Shown here piece after piece: positions 37,056 to 48,323 of a DNA stretch of 64,000 nt. The DNA is from Dromaius novaehollandiae (Eukaryota; Chordata; Aves; Casuariiformes; Dromaiidae): NCBI RefSeq assembly GCF_036370855.1, contig NC_088111.1:24897501-24961500 (forward strand), in the 5' to 3' direction. Position numbers and translations under genes: made by a program. The notes under the pieces are model-generated. The model saw only the letters and a program-made list of their open reading frames with translations, ran no database searches and had not been told where the DNA came from. Position 1 is the first letter of the stretch; the number at the start of each line of letters is the position of its first letter.

Positions 37056-37171
37056 GTATGCTTTGATGGTGTGGGCAGTCTCTCTCATCACATTTCAGCC
37101 TTAAAGGAGATGGTCCTGTTCCCACTGCTTTACCCAGAATTCTTTGAGAGATTCCAAATCCAACCCCCCAG
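37056..37171 (+). pseudogene. ATAD2: ATAD2-like exon before Walker A, AT donor
   Basis: The acceptor is 'tctctttag'. The exon encodes VCFDGVGSLSHHISALKEM, then LFPLLYPEFFERF and QIQPP, the entry of the first AAA domain (parent: SVGGLSNHIAALKEMV..PLLYPEVFEKF.IQPPR). It should donate at 37172, but the bases there are ATAACA instead of GTAACA. The next exon (37781) is in the correct phase to continue R-GCLFYG. A single G-to-A change in the donor is the simplest explanation. Confidence 0.85.
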
Positions 37172-37780
37172 ATAACAGGCGATGCATTAGAACTACAGAG
37201 CTAAATGTTGTGATATGCTTTTTAACATGAAAAGTATTCTTCTTCTTCTTTTTTTTTTTTTTTTTTTTTTTTGGAGGGGCAATATCTCAAGACTTAAAGG
37301 CTAGCTTTATATATCCTTGGCCAACAAAGCTTAACTCACTGGATGTTGAGACATGACTTTAAATCCTCCCCTTTCTATGCCTTTAAAAGTATTGCAGATC
37401 TTCAGATGTTTTGCTGCTTTGTTCATAGGAATTCTTTTTTCCAGCTGATGTTTTAAGTAGGGTGTGGAAACAGGGAAGACCTTTTTCGGTCTCCCAGCTT
37501 AAGGCTTCCTCCACAGCAGTTGCCAACAACTTCTGGAAGGCACAGTCCAAGAGCTTTGAACTTTTGCAGGGAGAAAGACAGTCTTTGCTCTCAAATCTCG
37601 CCTCTTAGCAACACTTGCACCTCTTTGGACTTTCCTCACACTGCAGCTCTGCCTGCTTTCTAATATTGGAAATGTTTTGATGAGGAGGGAAGGCTGCTTT
37701 GCTTTCACAATGGGGGTTGTCGTAGGCACTTTTCCATGTTTTTGCTGAAGCTACATAAATCTCTCTTTTTCATGTTGCAG

Positions 37781-39364
37781 AGGCTGTCTGTTTTATGGCC
37801 CACCAGGCACTGGAAAGACACTGGTGGCTCGAGCGCTCGCAAATGAGTGTGGGCAGGGAGACAGGAGAATAGCGTTCTTCATGAGAAAAGGTGCCGACTG
37901 CCTCAGCCAGTGGGTGGGAGAATCCGAGCGACAGCTGCGCTCATTATTTCAGCAGGTAAGGAGGGAATGAGCTACAGGCTGGGTCAGAGTTGGACCTCTA
38001 CTTTTCCATGGTGGATGTCTTCCAGGAGAACTTGGCCTCGTGGGCAGCTGGGCAGTGTCTCCTGTTGAAAAGGGAACATCAGTGTTTCCTTTTTCCCTGC
38101 CGTCCTGCTTTGCCTGAGGGGCTGGAAATCTTGCAGATGTTGGCTCCAGCACAGTGCCAGTGCCTTGGCAGCCAGAATGTTTCTCCTGCATGGTCTTGCT
38201 GAGTAGTGCTGTGTTCCACATACATCAATATGACTGCCTCTGTACTTCCTTTCCAGGCCTATGAGATGCAGCCTTCGATTATTTTCTTTGATGAGATCGA
38301 TGGTCTTGCTCCTGTGCGCTCCAGTCGCCAAGACCAGATTCATAGGTACTTCCTTTTTCTTCCATTTCCATATAATCTGCTTCACCTCTAGGAAAAGAAG
38401 ACCCACCTGCTTCCCTTTATACGACACACACGCTTATTCTGAACTCCTCGAGTACAATGACACAGCGCTTCATAGGATTTTGAAGACAAGAGTTGAAATT
38501 AGGTCACTAAGCTTGGTGTCCAGACAAGGTCGCTCTCGAGACCTTGCCTCATTTTTTCTGTCTTACAATGCGTCCTTTTGCTAATCAACAGCTCATCCAC
38601 AAAAGCTTGTCCTTTTTGAGTGACGTGACTTTGGAGAAAGTCATGCTGGAAGTAACAACAGCTACTAAACCAGGGAATCCAAACAACTTTTTTTTGTCAG
38701 TTCTATTGTCACAACGCTCCTGGCACTTATGGATGGCTCAGACAGCAGAGGAGAGATCATAGTCATTGGAGCCACCAACAGGCCAGACTCCCTGGATCCT
38801 GCTTTACGAAGGCCTGGACGCTTTGACAGGGAGTTCCTTTTCACCTTGCCAAACAAGGAGGTAAGGCTGTTCAGTCAACCTTCCTGCTACTGGGGCAAAG
38901 CCTTGCTTGGCAAGAAAACCAGGCTGCCGCACAGCATCTCTGAGAGTGAAGAAGGAAAGAAGTGGTGTATGTGCTGCACACCTCCCTGTTCCCCAAACAG
39001 AACCAGCAGGAAGGCTGCAAGCAGGAGTTTCACTCCGGCTGGAGCACATGGACAATCTTCCTTCCCCATGTGCTTTCTCTTTGCTTAGTTAGTGAGTCCA
39101 CCTAGGCACTTGCCTTCTGAAGTTGCCGCCTTGCTCTCAGTTTGCCATTTGGGAAAGCCTCGGAGGAAAAGTTGGGCTGGAGTGTGGCTGGGGGGGGCAG
39201 GGGTTGTGCACTGTTTATTTTGTTTTGAGAAAAAGGTTTAAGACAAACCAAAATGTAACCATCTGGTTTGTAGGCTCGAAAAAGGATTTTCAAGATCCAC
39301 ACGAGAGACTGGAGCCCCAAGCCACTGGACGCATTGCTTGACGAGCTTGCTGAAAAATGCGTCG
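37781..39364 (+). pseudogene. ATAD2: ATAD2-like first AAA domain exons
   Basis: Four exons are all open and all have GT donors. 37781-37955 carries [20 protein letters not shown] with an intact Walker A (GPPGTGKT) and [10 protein letters not shown]. 38257-38345 carries PSIIFFDEIDGLAPVRSSRQ with an intact Walker B (FFDEIDG). 38701-38860 carries STLLALMDG-type [15 protein letters not shown], then [19 protein letters not shown] with sensor 1 and the arginine-finger region. 39274-39364 carries IFKIHTRDWSPKPLD and ends in AEKCVG. Every catalytic motif needed for ATP binding and hydrolysis is preserved at the sequence level. This suggests selection persisted after the copy arose, or that it arose recently. 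Confidence 0.92.
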
Positions 39365-39827
39365 GTAAGATGAAAAAGCACACCCAGTTCCTGCCTGTGC
39401 CTGGAGCGTGACAGCGTCTGAGCTTGTGCCAGGCAGTCCCCAAGCTCCCATGCCTTCCCTCAGAATTCCACGCCCACGAGCCAGGCGGCATGACTTGGTT
39501 GCTGTCAGAGTGGGATGCTTCTGTCTACTTCCCTTCCCTCCCCCCTCAGAACATGGAAGGGTCTGCGGGGCATCTTCCTCAGGAGCTAAGTTTGGCTCAG
39601 AGGGCTACTTCCAAAGCACAGGCTATAGGGTGCTGTGCCTCCCGTAATGCAAGTTCCCCATCATGGAACTCCTCTGCAGTGCAGGAACTCTTTTTCCATT
39701 GTCCATGAAACTCTTCTCCCATTGGGCCACGTGCAAAGACTGAGAATGTCCCTTTGCAAAGCCCATCCTTGACTCCTTTGTGGTGCCTGAGGCTGACATA
39801 CCTTTTGATTCTGCTCTTGCTGGTTAG

Positions 39828-40712
39828 GATACTGTGGGGCTGATATCCAATCCCTCTGCGCTGAAGCTGCCCTCTGTGCTTTGCATCGATGCTATCCCCA
39901 GATCTACACAAGCAGTCAGAAGCTGCAGATCGATGTTGCTGCCGTTGAAATCACAGCAACAGATTTTCTTGTGGCTATGCAGAAGACTGCACCAGCTTCA
40001 CAGAGGGCTGTGGCTTCCTCTGGACAACCACTGTCACCAGTTTCCAAGCCACTGCTTCAGAACACGCTAGGGAGACTCCTCAAAGGCGTGCAGAGGGTAT
40101 TTCCCCACGCAGCACTTGCACTTAAGAAGGACCAACAGCCAGGTAAGGCCATAGCATTCACTGTCATAAAACTCTCCCAAAGCAAACACTGCTAGTTTGT
40201 GCAATGCACAGAAACAAAGCTTTCAGTCAGGATGAGGTGAAGTTGAATGGTAGAGAGGGAAGAGCTGGGAACTCCTCCCACTTCACAGTAGAGAATAGTA
40301 GTGTGTTCTCCACTCAAGCATCCAGTTTCTGAAGGCTGTCAGCATCATCTTTGCTGTTTCCAAGGAGAAAAGGAGCTTTCGCTGCTAGCAAAACATAGCT
40401 CGCACAAATCCAGACACTTGGGAGAGCTTTGTAGAGACTGAGGGCTTTGGAAATGGCATTCAGTGTATGCCCCTCAGGTGAAGACATGCAAGGCCCTGGG
40501 TTTCAGCTCTCAGTTAGAAGCTGTCTTAGTGCAAGAGAAGGTTGCAGACTCTGTGGGAAAGTTAACAAGCCTCTCTTGCCTTCTCATGGTACCACTCCTC
40601 TCTTAGAAAACGACTGCGTGCACAGTGATGAGGAGTCACCTTCTGGTCCTGAAGATAAGCCGTTTCATCCCAGGCCTGGCCAACAAAAGCAAACCTTCCT
40701 TAACTATAACAG
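39828..40712 (+). pseudogene. ATAD2: ATAD2-like AAA lid and linker exons
   Basis: Exon 39828-40142 (acceptor 'tggttag', donor 'gtaagg') reads GYCGADIQSLCAEAALCAL, YPQIYTSSQKLQ, VAMQKTAPASQRAV and QRVFPHA, the helical lid of the first AAA domain. Exon 40607-40712 (acceptor 'ctcttag', donor 'gtaact') reads ENDCVHSDEESPSGPEDKP, an acidic linker ending NYNR. Both are open and in the expected phase. Conservation is weaker in the linker, as in the parent family. Confidence 0.9.
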
Positions 40713-41876
40713 GTAACTGTCCATGTCCTTTGATTGAAATTCTGATTGCTGGGGCTTTCCAAACTGTCTTGGCGGTTGCAAGTGGGAGGGGTGTTAGATG
40801 AGGGAGGAAGGAAGAGTTAGTCCAGGGTGTTTTGGCATCAAAAACTGCAAGAAGGAAGCACGGAGATATAAACAGGTGATACAGTTGTAAGAAAGCAAGT
40901 AGCTCCAGCCAATCATACTGAAGGAGCCAGCCTCCTTTTCTTCCACCTGAGGCATCCACAGACAATCAGGGCACATGGATTTCATGCATGCTATTCTTTA
41001 AGGATTCAAGACCAAAGAAATGCATTGTCTCTCCTCTTAGCTAAAAAAAATGCAATGTGGGTTTGTGGAGTCATCTAGCTTCCCAGACTGGGAATGCAGT
41101 AGTGACTCACATCATAGGAAGAAAACTGAGGAATGGTCCGCTAAAAGAGCTTAATAAAAACCCTGCAAAGAATGTCTTCATTTGCTATCTTTAAGCCACT
41201 ATAAGCATAGTATTTTTACATTCGTATTTTGCCATTGCAATGTGAAAGTAATTCACTCCCACAGTGGAGCTATTAGCTTATGAGGTCCCAGCTGGGTCAA
41301 TAATTTTTATCAGTTTCTCTTACTGTGCTGCTCAGGAAAGCGTCTGACCCACAGAACTTGGTTCAGTCTCTAGGCTCCTTGACCCGAGCCAGAAAAGGTC
41401 CTGCAGTACTGGGATGGCAAAAAAAAAAAGGTGCTATTCACAGATGTATTCCATGATAACAGTGAAAAAATCACAAGAAAGTTGTATTTGCAATCTAGGA
41501 GACAGCACACAAGGAAAGATGAAACCATTTCAATGAAGGAATCAAATAAATATCCTCCAGTTCTGTGGACTCACAGGAATGTTTTGCACTTCCTTAGATA
41601 CAGCTAAGGCCTTTCAGAGCCCACGGCATTTGTTTTCTCAGAAGGGTTGTTCTGCTCCTTCCTGACCACCTTCTACATTTCCAGTTGACCACCTGCACCT
41701 AAACCTGACCAATGCAGAGACCTCGAGGCTGCTCAGTCAGGACATCCTGAACATAAGTGCGTCATGCTGGGCGGGGGGAGGAAGAGAGCCTGGCTGGTGT
41801 GTGCTGGACAAAGAAAGACACCTTTAACATCTGTGTCTTGATTGATCGTTTTCTTTGTAAACTTCTTGTTTTGCAG

Positions 41877-43943
41877 TTATGCTCCTAGCAGTGCTTGTTG
41901 CCAGCCACCATGTCACAGGCCCAGGTTCTTAATCACTGGAGAGCCTGGATACGGGCAAAGTTCTCACTTGGCACCTGCGCTAATACACGCGCTGGAGAGG
42001 TTTGCCGTTCATGTGCTGGACCTGCCAGCTCTCTTTGCTAGCAGCACCTCACCCGAAGAAAGATGTGCACAGGTACCTCTTCTCTCTGCAATCTCACAGG
42101 ATGAAGAGACTCAGGGGAAGTAGGCAGACTTCACGGTGTTAATGGCCATGGCCTGGCTTTCCTCTGCTTTCTGTGGTGTTTATTTCACACCAAAAGAACA
42201 CTTTTCTTGTACACTGAACAATGGAGAAGAAGGATGTTGTGCACAAGCATCTTTTCCATTCCAAGTTAAACAGTAAGGATGTTGCTAGCAGCTCAGGGAG
42301 CTCCAAGATGCTCTTGATAAACCCCTCTTCATGGCAAGAGCTGCTGCTGATGACAGTGGGCTCTCCAGAGTTGTTTCCTTTGCCTCTTCAGACTCTGTTG
42401 CTCCCAGGAGGCACCTCTGCATCAGCCTGACTGCATGTCATGCCCTTTCTCTAGCCTCCTTCTTTGTAATACTGAAATGCAACCCAGGTTTGGGGGGAAA
42501 GAAAAGCGATTCTTTTCTCTCATCATACCACAGGGAAGAGGCAAGAATACACTTGTTGATAACTATGAGCATTCTTTGTAGCTGGGTAATTACTGACAGT
42601 ACAGCGCAAGTAATCTTCTCTGAAGGATCCTCTGGAAATGAGAGGGTCAGCTGTGAGCGAGAGAGCCTTTCAGACTGGCTGAAGGTTGTTCACCTCTTAT
42701 GCACTGAACCTTGAAATTTGGAATGATAGGCAGGCTTCTTTCTGGGGCTCTGCTCTCACCCTTTCACCTAGGCCTGTGTTTGTTCAGCCTCTGCTCCACA
42801 CCCACTTGCATACAAGCCCTCCCTCAGCTGGAAACTGAGTGGTGTAGCAGTGGCCCCAGGCTCATGTGGGACCCTGCTGAAGGGCTGGGCCTGCTTTTCA
42901 AGCACACTGCTACTTGCACCCAGGGGCGAAGCTCTGGGGGAGTTAGCTGACATCTAAGCAATTTGGAAATCGGGCAGAGATTCAGGTCTGCCTCTCGCTG
43001 TGTAGCTATGTCCAAGGAGCTGGGTCCAAGCAGAAATGTTACCTTATTCTTGGTGGCTTGTTTGGACACTTGGTCTTTGTGCCATCTGGTTTTGGAGGCA
43101 ACTTTGATTGATACATTGTTGCTCATTAGCAGCTTCTGCTACCTGGTTCAATAGTCTTCTCCCAACTTCCTTTTTACTAGTTGATCCAAGAAGCCCAGAG
43201 GACAGCACCGAGCATCATTTATATTCCACGTATCCATGCCTGGTGGGAGGCTGCTGGAGTCACCTTGAGAGCTACGCTCACAACATTACTTGAGCGCATT
43301 CCAGCATATGCTCCAGTGCTGTTGCTCGCTACGTCGGATGTTTGCCATGCAGATCTCCCACAAGAGGTATTTCTCTCACTGCTTTTCTGGCTTTTTTCAG
43401 TCTCATGTTAATTCATCACTCCATTCAACACCAGTATCACTAGGGCACCCTGCTGGCATCTCTTCCCTCTGCAGTTGCCACAAGGCTTCAAACTGAAGGG
43501 CAGCAAGGCAAGTAAATCCAAAACAGGCAACCTAGGAGATGGTCAGTGTCCTCCCTGGGAGCACTGGAACCTAGGGTCGCTTCACGGAGCTTTAATCCTA
43601 GAGGGGTTCCTTAAAGAAGATGCCCTAAATTGCTGGGCTGACCCACTATAATCTCGCCTTTAAGGCCAGGAAGCAAACTTGTTCTAGTCTCTCCCTTATT
43701 CAAAGCATTCCTCAGCTTCATGGAAAAAGGTATTCATCTTTTTGGAGTAGAACACAAATTTGGCGGGGGGCCTTATGGCTGCACTGTCTTTTCTCCTCCC
43801 ACCCCAGGTACAAGTGTTGTTTTCTGAGCTTTATGGAGAAGTTTTCAATGTCCAATCACTTGGCAAGGAGGAAGGGAGAAAGTTTTTTGAGGACTTGCTT
43901 GTTCACCAAGCTGCTAAACCTGCTGCACCACAAAAAAAAGCAG
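41877..43943 (+). pseudogene. ATAD2: ATAD2-like second AAA domain exons
   Basis: Exon 41877-42072 reads HRPRFLITGEPGYGQSSHLA, the degenerate P-loop of the second AAA domain (parent: RPRILIVGEPGFGQGSHLAP), and ends STSPEERCAQ. Exon 43181-43366 reads AQRTAPSIIYIPRIHAWWEA and PVLLLATSD. Exon 43808-43943 reads ELYGEVFNVQSLGKEEGRKF, then EDLLVHQAAKP. All three have canonical acceptors and donors and open frames. As in the family, the second domain lacks a classical Walker A and is thought not to hydrolyse ATP. Confidence 0.9.
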
Positions 43944-44090
43944 GTGAGGCTATTCTACAAACACAGCTTTGCTATCTGTAGCTTAGCAGCCATTCGGCAT
44001 TTGCTTTGGTAATAGATTTCCTGGCATGAATGTTTACTCTGCTGCTATCTGAGTACCATCACTTGGCTAACCTTTTCTGGTTGACTGAAG

Positions 44091-44230
44091 CTTGTCAGGC
44101 ACTGGAAGTCCCGCCTGTGGCATCACCACCTGAGCCTCGACTGCTGACAGGAGGAAGAGAGGCAGCTTGAGGAGCAAGGGGATGAGACATGGCCAGTGGT
44201 GCCTGGAGCTTCCAGTACACCCCTCTCTAG
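44091..44230 (+). pseudogene. ATAD2: ATAD2-like pre-bromodomain exon, frameshifted
   Basis: After the acceptor 'ttgactgaag' the sequence reads QALEVPPVASPPEPRLLT, matching the parent QALEVLPVAPPPEPRSLT. The expected EE-x-x-RLEEQEE helix then appears only in another frame (EEERQLEEQGDE), which implies an indel at about 44150. The original frame hits TGA at about 44170. Similarity stops before the bromodomain, and the sequence enters a pyrimidine microsatellite at about 44240. Confidence 0.8.
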
Positions 44231-44239
44231 TGGCAAGTT

Positions 44240-44495
44240 CCTTTTCTTTTCTCTTTCCCTTCCCTTCCTTTCCCTTCCCTTCCCTTCCTTTCCCTTCCCT
44301 TCCCTTCCCTTCCCTTCCCTTCCCTTCCCTTCCCTTCCCTTCCCTTCCGTTCCCTTCCCTTCCCTTCCCTTCCCTTCCCTTCCCTTCCCTTCCCTTCCCT
44401 TTCCCTTTCCCTTTCCCTTTCCCTTTCCCTTTCCCTTTCCCTTTCCCTTTTCCTTCCTTTCCTTTCCTTTCCTTTCTTTTCTTCTTCCTCCTTCT
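44240..44495 (+). repeat. TTCCC/TTTCCC microsatellite
   Basis: About 250 bp of almost uninterrupted TTCCC units change to TTTCCC and then TTTCC. The whole plus strand is pyrimidine. It sits exactly where the bromodomain-coding exons should follow. The open frames on both strands (Phe/Pro/Ser or Lys/Gly/Arg/Glu repeats) are artefacts of the repeat. Confidence 0.97.
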
Positions 44496-44499
44496 TTGG

Positions 44500-45990
44500 A
44501 TAAGGTGACAATGACGTTGATATCTTCCCCCTTGTCATGGCATACCTGGTTTTGGTGATGCCAGTGGCTTTACACCAAAGGCATTCCATCTCTGAATTAG
44601 GTTCAGCATGTGAGGTCAGTCCCCAGGACATTCACTCAACATGCTTATGAAATAAAGCCCAGCGACAGAGCTTGGTTCACACTGTAAAACACTGGCCTCG
44701 ATGGCCCCAGAACAGCTAACTCCTCAAATGTAACATGTTGTTTAGAGTGGTTGCTGGACACTCCATAAGTTCTTACTGTAATAGGAAACAGTCAGGATGT
44801 TTCCTTTGCTTTTGGTTCCCTTTTCTCTTCCTCTCACTCTTGCCTTCCTGCCTGCCAGCCCCATGCCAAGTAATTGCCATCTGTCTGTGAGGCTTTGGTA
44901 ACCTCTGCTTTTGGAACAGAGAGGAAGGCGAGCTTGTCTCCAAAGGCTTTTCTGCTTCCCATCTCTTTCAGTTCCTGTGATAAGAGAGGAAGCCACCTGA
45001 GCTTATGACCTTGCTTTGTGCTCATGCCTTTGATCTACAGTCTGCTCTGTGCACAAAAACTTGAGGAGGATTCTTTTGTGCTTGATATCACCTAACCAGT
45101 TCTTGTGCTTTTCAATTCTAATAACAAATTGACCCCCTTCACTTGCTGCCCTCTCTCCCTCAACACATGTATGTAGTGAGCCAGCACAATGGTACTCCAG
45201 TCCCTCTCACAATGCTAGATTTTGCAGACAGAACTGCTTAGGTAATGCTTTGACTTGCTTTTTCTCCTACCTCTGTGCAGCTGTCTGCAGATGAAAGCGA
45301 AGGAGGAACACGTCACCCTCAGAGAGCCTAGCAGAGAAGAGGAGGAAATGTTCACCCTGTGCTGAGAAGGAAACCAGCATGTGTCTCAGGGTAGGTTGGA
45401 GCTCACTGATCTACCTTTGCTTCCTGCTCTGCTGTCGACTCTTGAGCTATCCATTCTACCAGCGGAGCTGCAGGCATGGGCAATGTCCAGCTAACAGGGA
45501 GACAGAAACACCTGAGGAGGCTCCCATTACCAGCCGGCAGCCCTCTTTCTAGAGGCTCTGTGGCCTCTCTTCAAAAGGTGCATTTCACAGAGCCCTGCAT
45601 TGCAACCACAGAAACTCATCCAAAGCAAGAGGGGTTTTGCTGTGGCAGCCGCTGTCCTTTACTGCAAAATGGGCCATGGCAGTTCCTGCTGTCCTCAGAG
45701 TAGTTCACCTGCAGTTAGGATTGTGGAGGTGATGGCCTGAGAAGCAACACAATGCTAGCTGAAACTGAAGCCTTGCTTTTTCTTGCAAGTAGGACAAAGG
45801 AGCTCATTTCCTCCATGGAAATCTGCTGCGATATTTGGTCTGTTCTTGGACGTTTCACTCCTTTTTTATTTGGTGATAGAAGAAAAGAGGATGCGAGTTG
45901 TGTTGGACTGTTTTCTTTTGTGTCTGAACACATCGAGAGCCTATTCAAAAGATCTCATGCTATTGTAAACTTGTACTGTCTCCCTTTTTC
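44500..45990. other. Intron-like gap with no bromodomain
   Basis: I looked for the bromodomain exons (FTKPVDPDEVPDY, then QPMDLS type motifs) on both strands and found none. A possible remnant exon follows 'ctctgtgcag' at about 45291, reading SADESEGGTRHPQR before a stop. It is too short and variable to assign with confidence. Confidence 0.45.
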
Positions 45991-45995
45991 TTCAG

Positions 45996-47297
45996 CAACT
46001 GCTGAATGTCATTGGTGAGGCAATGAAGGACTGCAACATCCACCACCTCGAAAAACTACATCTGGTGCTCAGCCAGTGTGTTTACCGCCATTGGCAAGAT
46101 GATGACAAACCACAGTTAATAGAGGTACTTTGTTTACACAGCACTTCCTGTCACTGTTCTGCACTTCTTCCATGTGCACTGTAGATATTCTGCTTAGTCA
46201 CTATCCATCCCTTTCCTGCTTAGTAGTCTGTGTTACATATGAGTTGCTGACTTCCATCTGGAAGGCATTGGGCCAGACTGCAAAGCCCTCGTTCAGTTTG
46301 GAATGACTCCTGGCACTTTCAGGGGGGCAAAAGGGAGCTTGACAATGACAAGACAAGACAAGACAATGGTGCCACCCACACAGCCCTTTCAAAGCTGTGA
46401 ACCTTCGAGTCTGTGAATAGCTTTCCTTGGGAACCTCTTTTGCAACAGCAGGGGGATGCCAAAGAAGGGGGCTGGTTTCAGTGTTTTCCCTTTCCCTTCC
46501 CCTTCTCCCCCCACAGGCACTCCAACATGGGAAGGCTTAGTGGTCCTGCCCTTTTGGAACACTTCTAAAGGAAGGGCACAGCCTAACAGGAGCGGAAGAG
46601 GTCTCTCTAGTGCCACCACAATCTCTTGTAGACAAGCATGCTTGAGCAGCTTCAGTTTCATGTGGAGGGAGACTGCTGCCTCGGCAGGCTTTCCCCTGAT
46701 TCTTCAGAGTCTCAGATGCCTTCTTGTCAAAGAGGATGTATGAGCTACTAGAATTCAGCAGAAATCTTGCAGAGGCCACCATGGCCCAAGTCAGGCATGC
46801 CCAGCCTTGAGGCAGCTGAGATAGGCCACACATTCAGTCTTGAGATTCAAGAGCCGCAACCCCATTTCTCTTTGAGATGCTTGTGCATGGGAGGAGGCAA
46901 ACTTCTTTGTCCCTCTGTGGTTTGCCTTCAAAAGAGGAGGTCTCTTCTCCCAAGCCTGGCTCATCTTGATCTCTTCTTCCACACTGCAAAAAGAGCAAGA
47001 ACAGGTGCTCTGTTCTGACTGTGCATTCTGTGTCCTACTCTGTTTTGCACACCTAAGGGTAACTTTAAAGCTAGAGCTGATAAAAGACATTGCAATGGAT
47101 GGAGCATGTGTACTTTCTAAATAGCGCCAGCCAACACTTGTATGCACTTTTGTTTTATATAAAGTAGCTGACTACAGGATTTTTATGTTTCTATTCCAGC
47201 TTATATCAAGTTTGCCTTTGTTTAGTTGGTGATTATTCTTTTTTATCTTTTTTAGGAAATGAAGGAAGAAATTGAAAACTTCTCCCATGCTCAGTAA
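45996..47297 (+). pseudogene. ATAD2: ATAD2-like C-terminal exons
   Basis: Exon 45996-46124 (acceptor 'ctttttcttcag', donor 'gtactt') reads QLLNVIGEAMKDCNIHHLEK and LSQCVYRHWQDDDK, matching the ATAD2 C-terminal helices (...NIFQLENLYAVISQCIYRHRKDHDK). The last exon starts at 47256 after 'tttttttag' and reads EMKEEIENFSHAQ before TAA at 47295-47297, matching the parent end QKMEQEVENF. The phase is 0 across the junction. Retention of the C-terminus with loss of the middle points to internal deletion and not simple truncation. Confidence 0.88.
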
Positions 47298-47470
47298 CAG
47301 GGAACGTGCCTCTACTCCCCCATTCTTTTTCTTTATTTGCTGTTTTGTCATCAGTGCATAATTCAGTAAAGAGAGCTTGTAGATATAATATAAATAGAGC
47401 TGTGCATATATGTATACATATATATCTAGAATAGATTAATAAATCTCATATAAATCCTTTTAAGCTTTCT
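47298..47470 (+). terminator. 3' UTR and AATAAA of the ATAD2-like gene
   Basis: An AT-rich 3' untranslated region follows the stop. It contains 'atatgtatacatatatat' and a polyadenylation signal AATAAA at 47438-47443, about 145 bp after the stop. A (GTT)n run follows at about 47481. Confidence 0.6.
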
Positions 47471-47748
47471 TACGGGCTATCTGTTGTTGTTGTTGTTCCA
47501 TACATATTGTGTATACATACATGATCTGTTGAGATCAGTGTGTTCGGCCTTCCTTTCCCATGTGCATTGCCTGAAAGTCTCGTGCCTGGCATTTTTAGGA
47601 GACCAATGGTTGTCAGTGCCTTTGGACCTACACACATCTGGACGTCTTCCAAGTAACCTCAGTGCCTCTCTCAAAAGAAATTAATGGAAAACTTGACCAT
47701 CTTTGGCCAAATGGTGACAGGTGGTTTTTCTGGCGTCCCCTGTGCTAC

Positions 47749-47774
47749 TGCCTATTCCATGGTCTATTAGGCAA
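47749..47774 (+). repeat. 26-bp dispersed motif, copy 2
   Basis: This is the same motif as at 31895-31920 with T changed to G at one position. It marks a second piece of the same dispersed repeat. Confidence 0.6.
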
Positions 47775-48323
47775 CAGAGGTTATTATTCTTCGGATCTGC
47801 TTGTGCCTCTAGGGATTCTCAGAGAATGAAAACAAACCTCCAGGAAGTGTTGGGGAGGAAAACTGTTTCCCCAGACAGCGGCATTTTTGCTGTGCTTGGG
47901 GCGCCCTGTGCCCGGGAACATCTCAGCCCACAGTGCTGCCCGCTGCCCGCTGCCCCCAGCAGCTCTCTTCCGCCCACAAGACGGCAACTGGTGCTCACAC
48001 TCTCTTGGCTCCTCGCCTTGGCCCTGGCCCCCCTTCTTGGCCAGCAGTGCCACAAGCAGCCCCTCCGCCACTGGCCACGGCTCTCCTGGCACAGCTTTCC
48101 TCCCAGGCGGCCGAGCCAAGCCGAACTGTGCCAGCCCTGGCTCCCCCGGCGCTCACTCCTGCCTGCCTGCCCGCTCGCAGCACCCACCTGGTCCTGACAC
48201 TCCCCAACCTGCTCCAACACAACCTCCACTGCCGCTGGCAGCCATGCTCTGCACTGGGAGCTACCCTCGTGGTGGGAAGCACCCCCAAGCCCCGTCGAGG
48301 CTGCAAGCCTGCCTGGGGCTGTA

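Larger units (their letters stand above)
35099..47443 (+). pseudogene. ATAD2: ATAD2-like AAA+ ATPase paralogue, disrupted
   Basis: ATAD2 is a nuclear AAA+ ATPase with a bromodomain that acts on chromatin. The recognisable exons are 35099-35156, 35281-35389, 35520-35624, 35751-35861, 36091-36169, 36707-36815, 37056-37171, 37781-37955, 38257-38345, 38701-38860, 39274-39364, 39828-40142, 40607-40712, 41877-42072, 43181-43366, 43808-43943, 44091 onward, 45996-46124 and 47256-47297. Phases agree across nearly all junctions, and most exons are open and end at GT. Defects are a linker exon repeated four times (one copy 2 nt short), an absent Ser/Glu-rich exon, an AT donor at 37172, a frameshift in the exon at 44091, and no bromodomain sequence. 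No exon of the N-terminal third was found upstream. The identity is secure. Whether any transcript is made is unknown, and a rapidly evolving short paralogue remains possible. Confidence 0.9.

Noticed and set aside
37172-37780. U12-type AT-AC intron
   Set aside because: The donor lacks the ATATCC consensus and the acceptor is a normal pyrimidine tract plus CAG, so a mutated GT donor is the simpler reading.
41686-41755. Possible extra exon reading DHLHLNLTNAETSRLLSQD
   Set aside because: It follows an acceptor-like 'tttccag' and is open, but nothing in the ATAD2 family fits at this point and its donor is not canonical.
44167-44631. Long open frames on both strands rich in Phe/Pro/Ser or Arg/Glu/Lys/Gly
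   Set aside because: They are translations of the TTCCC/TTTCCC microsatellite and have no gene context.
45291-45400. ATAD2 exon between the bromodomain and the C-terminus
   Set aside because: There is a good acceptor, but one frame stops early and the other has a stop just inside. The corresponding part of the family is too variable to confirm.
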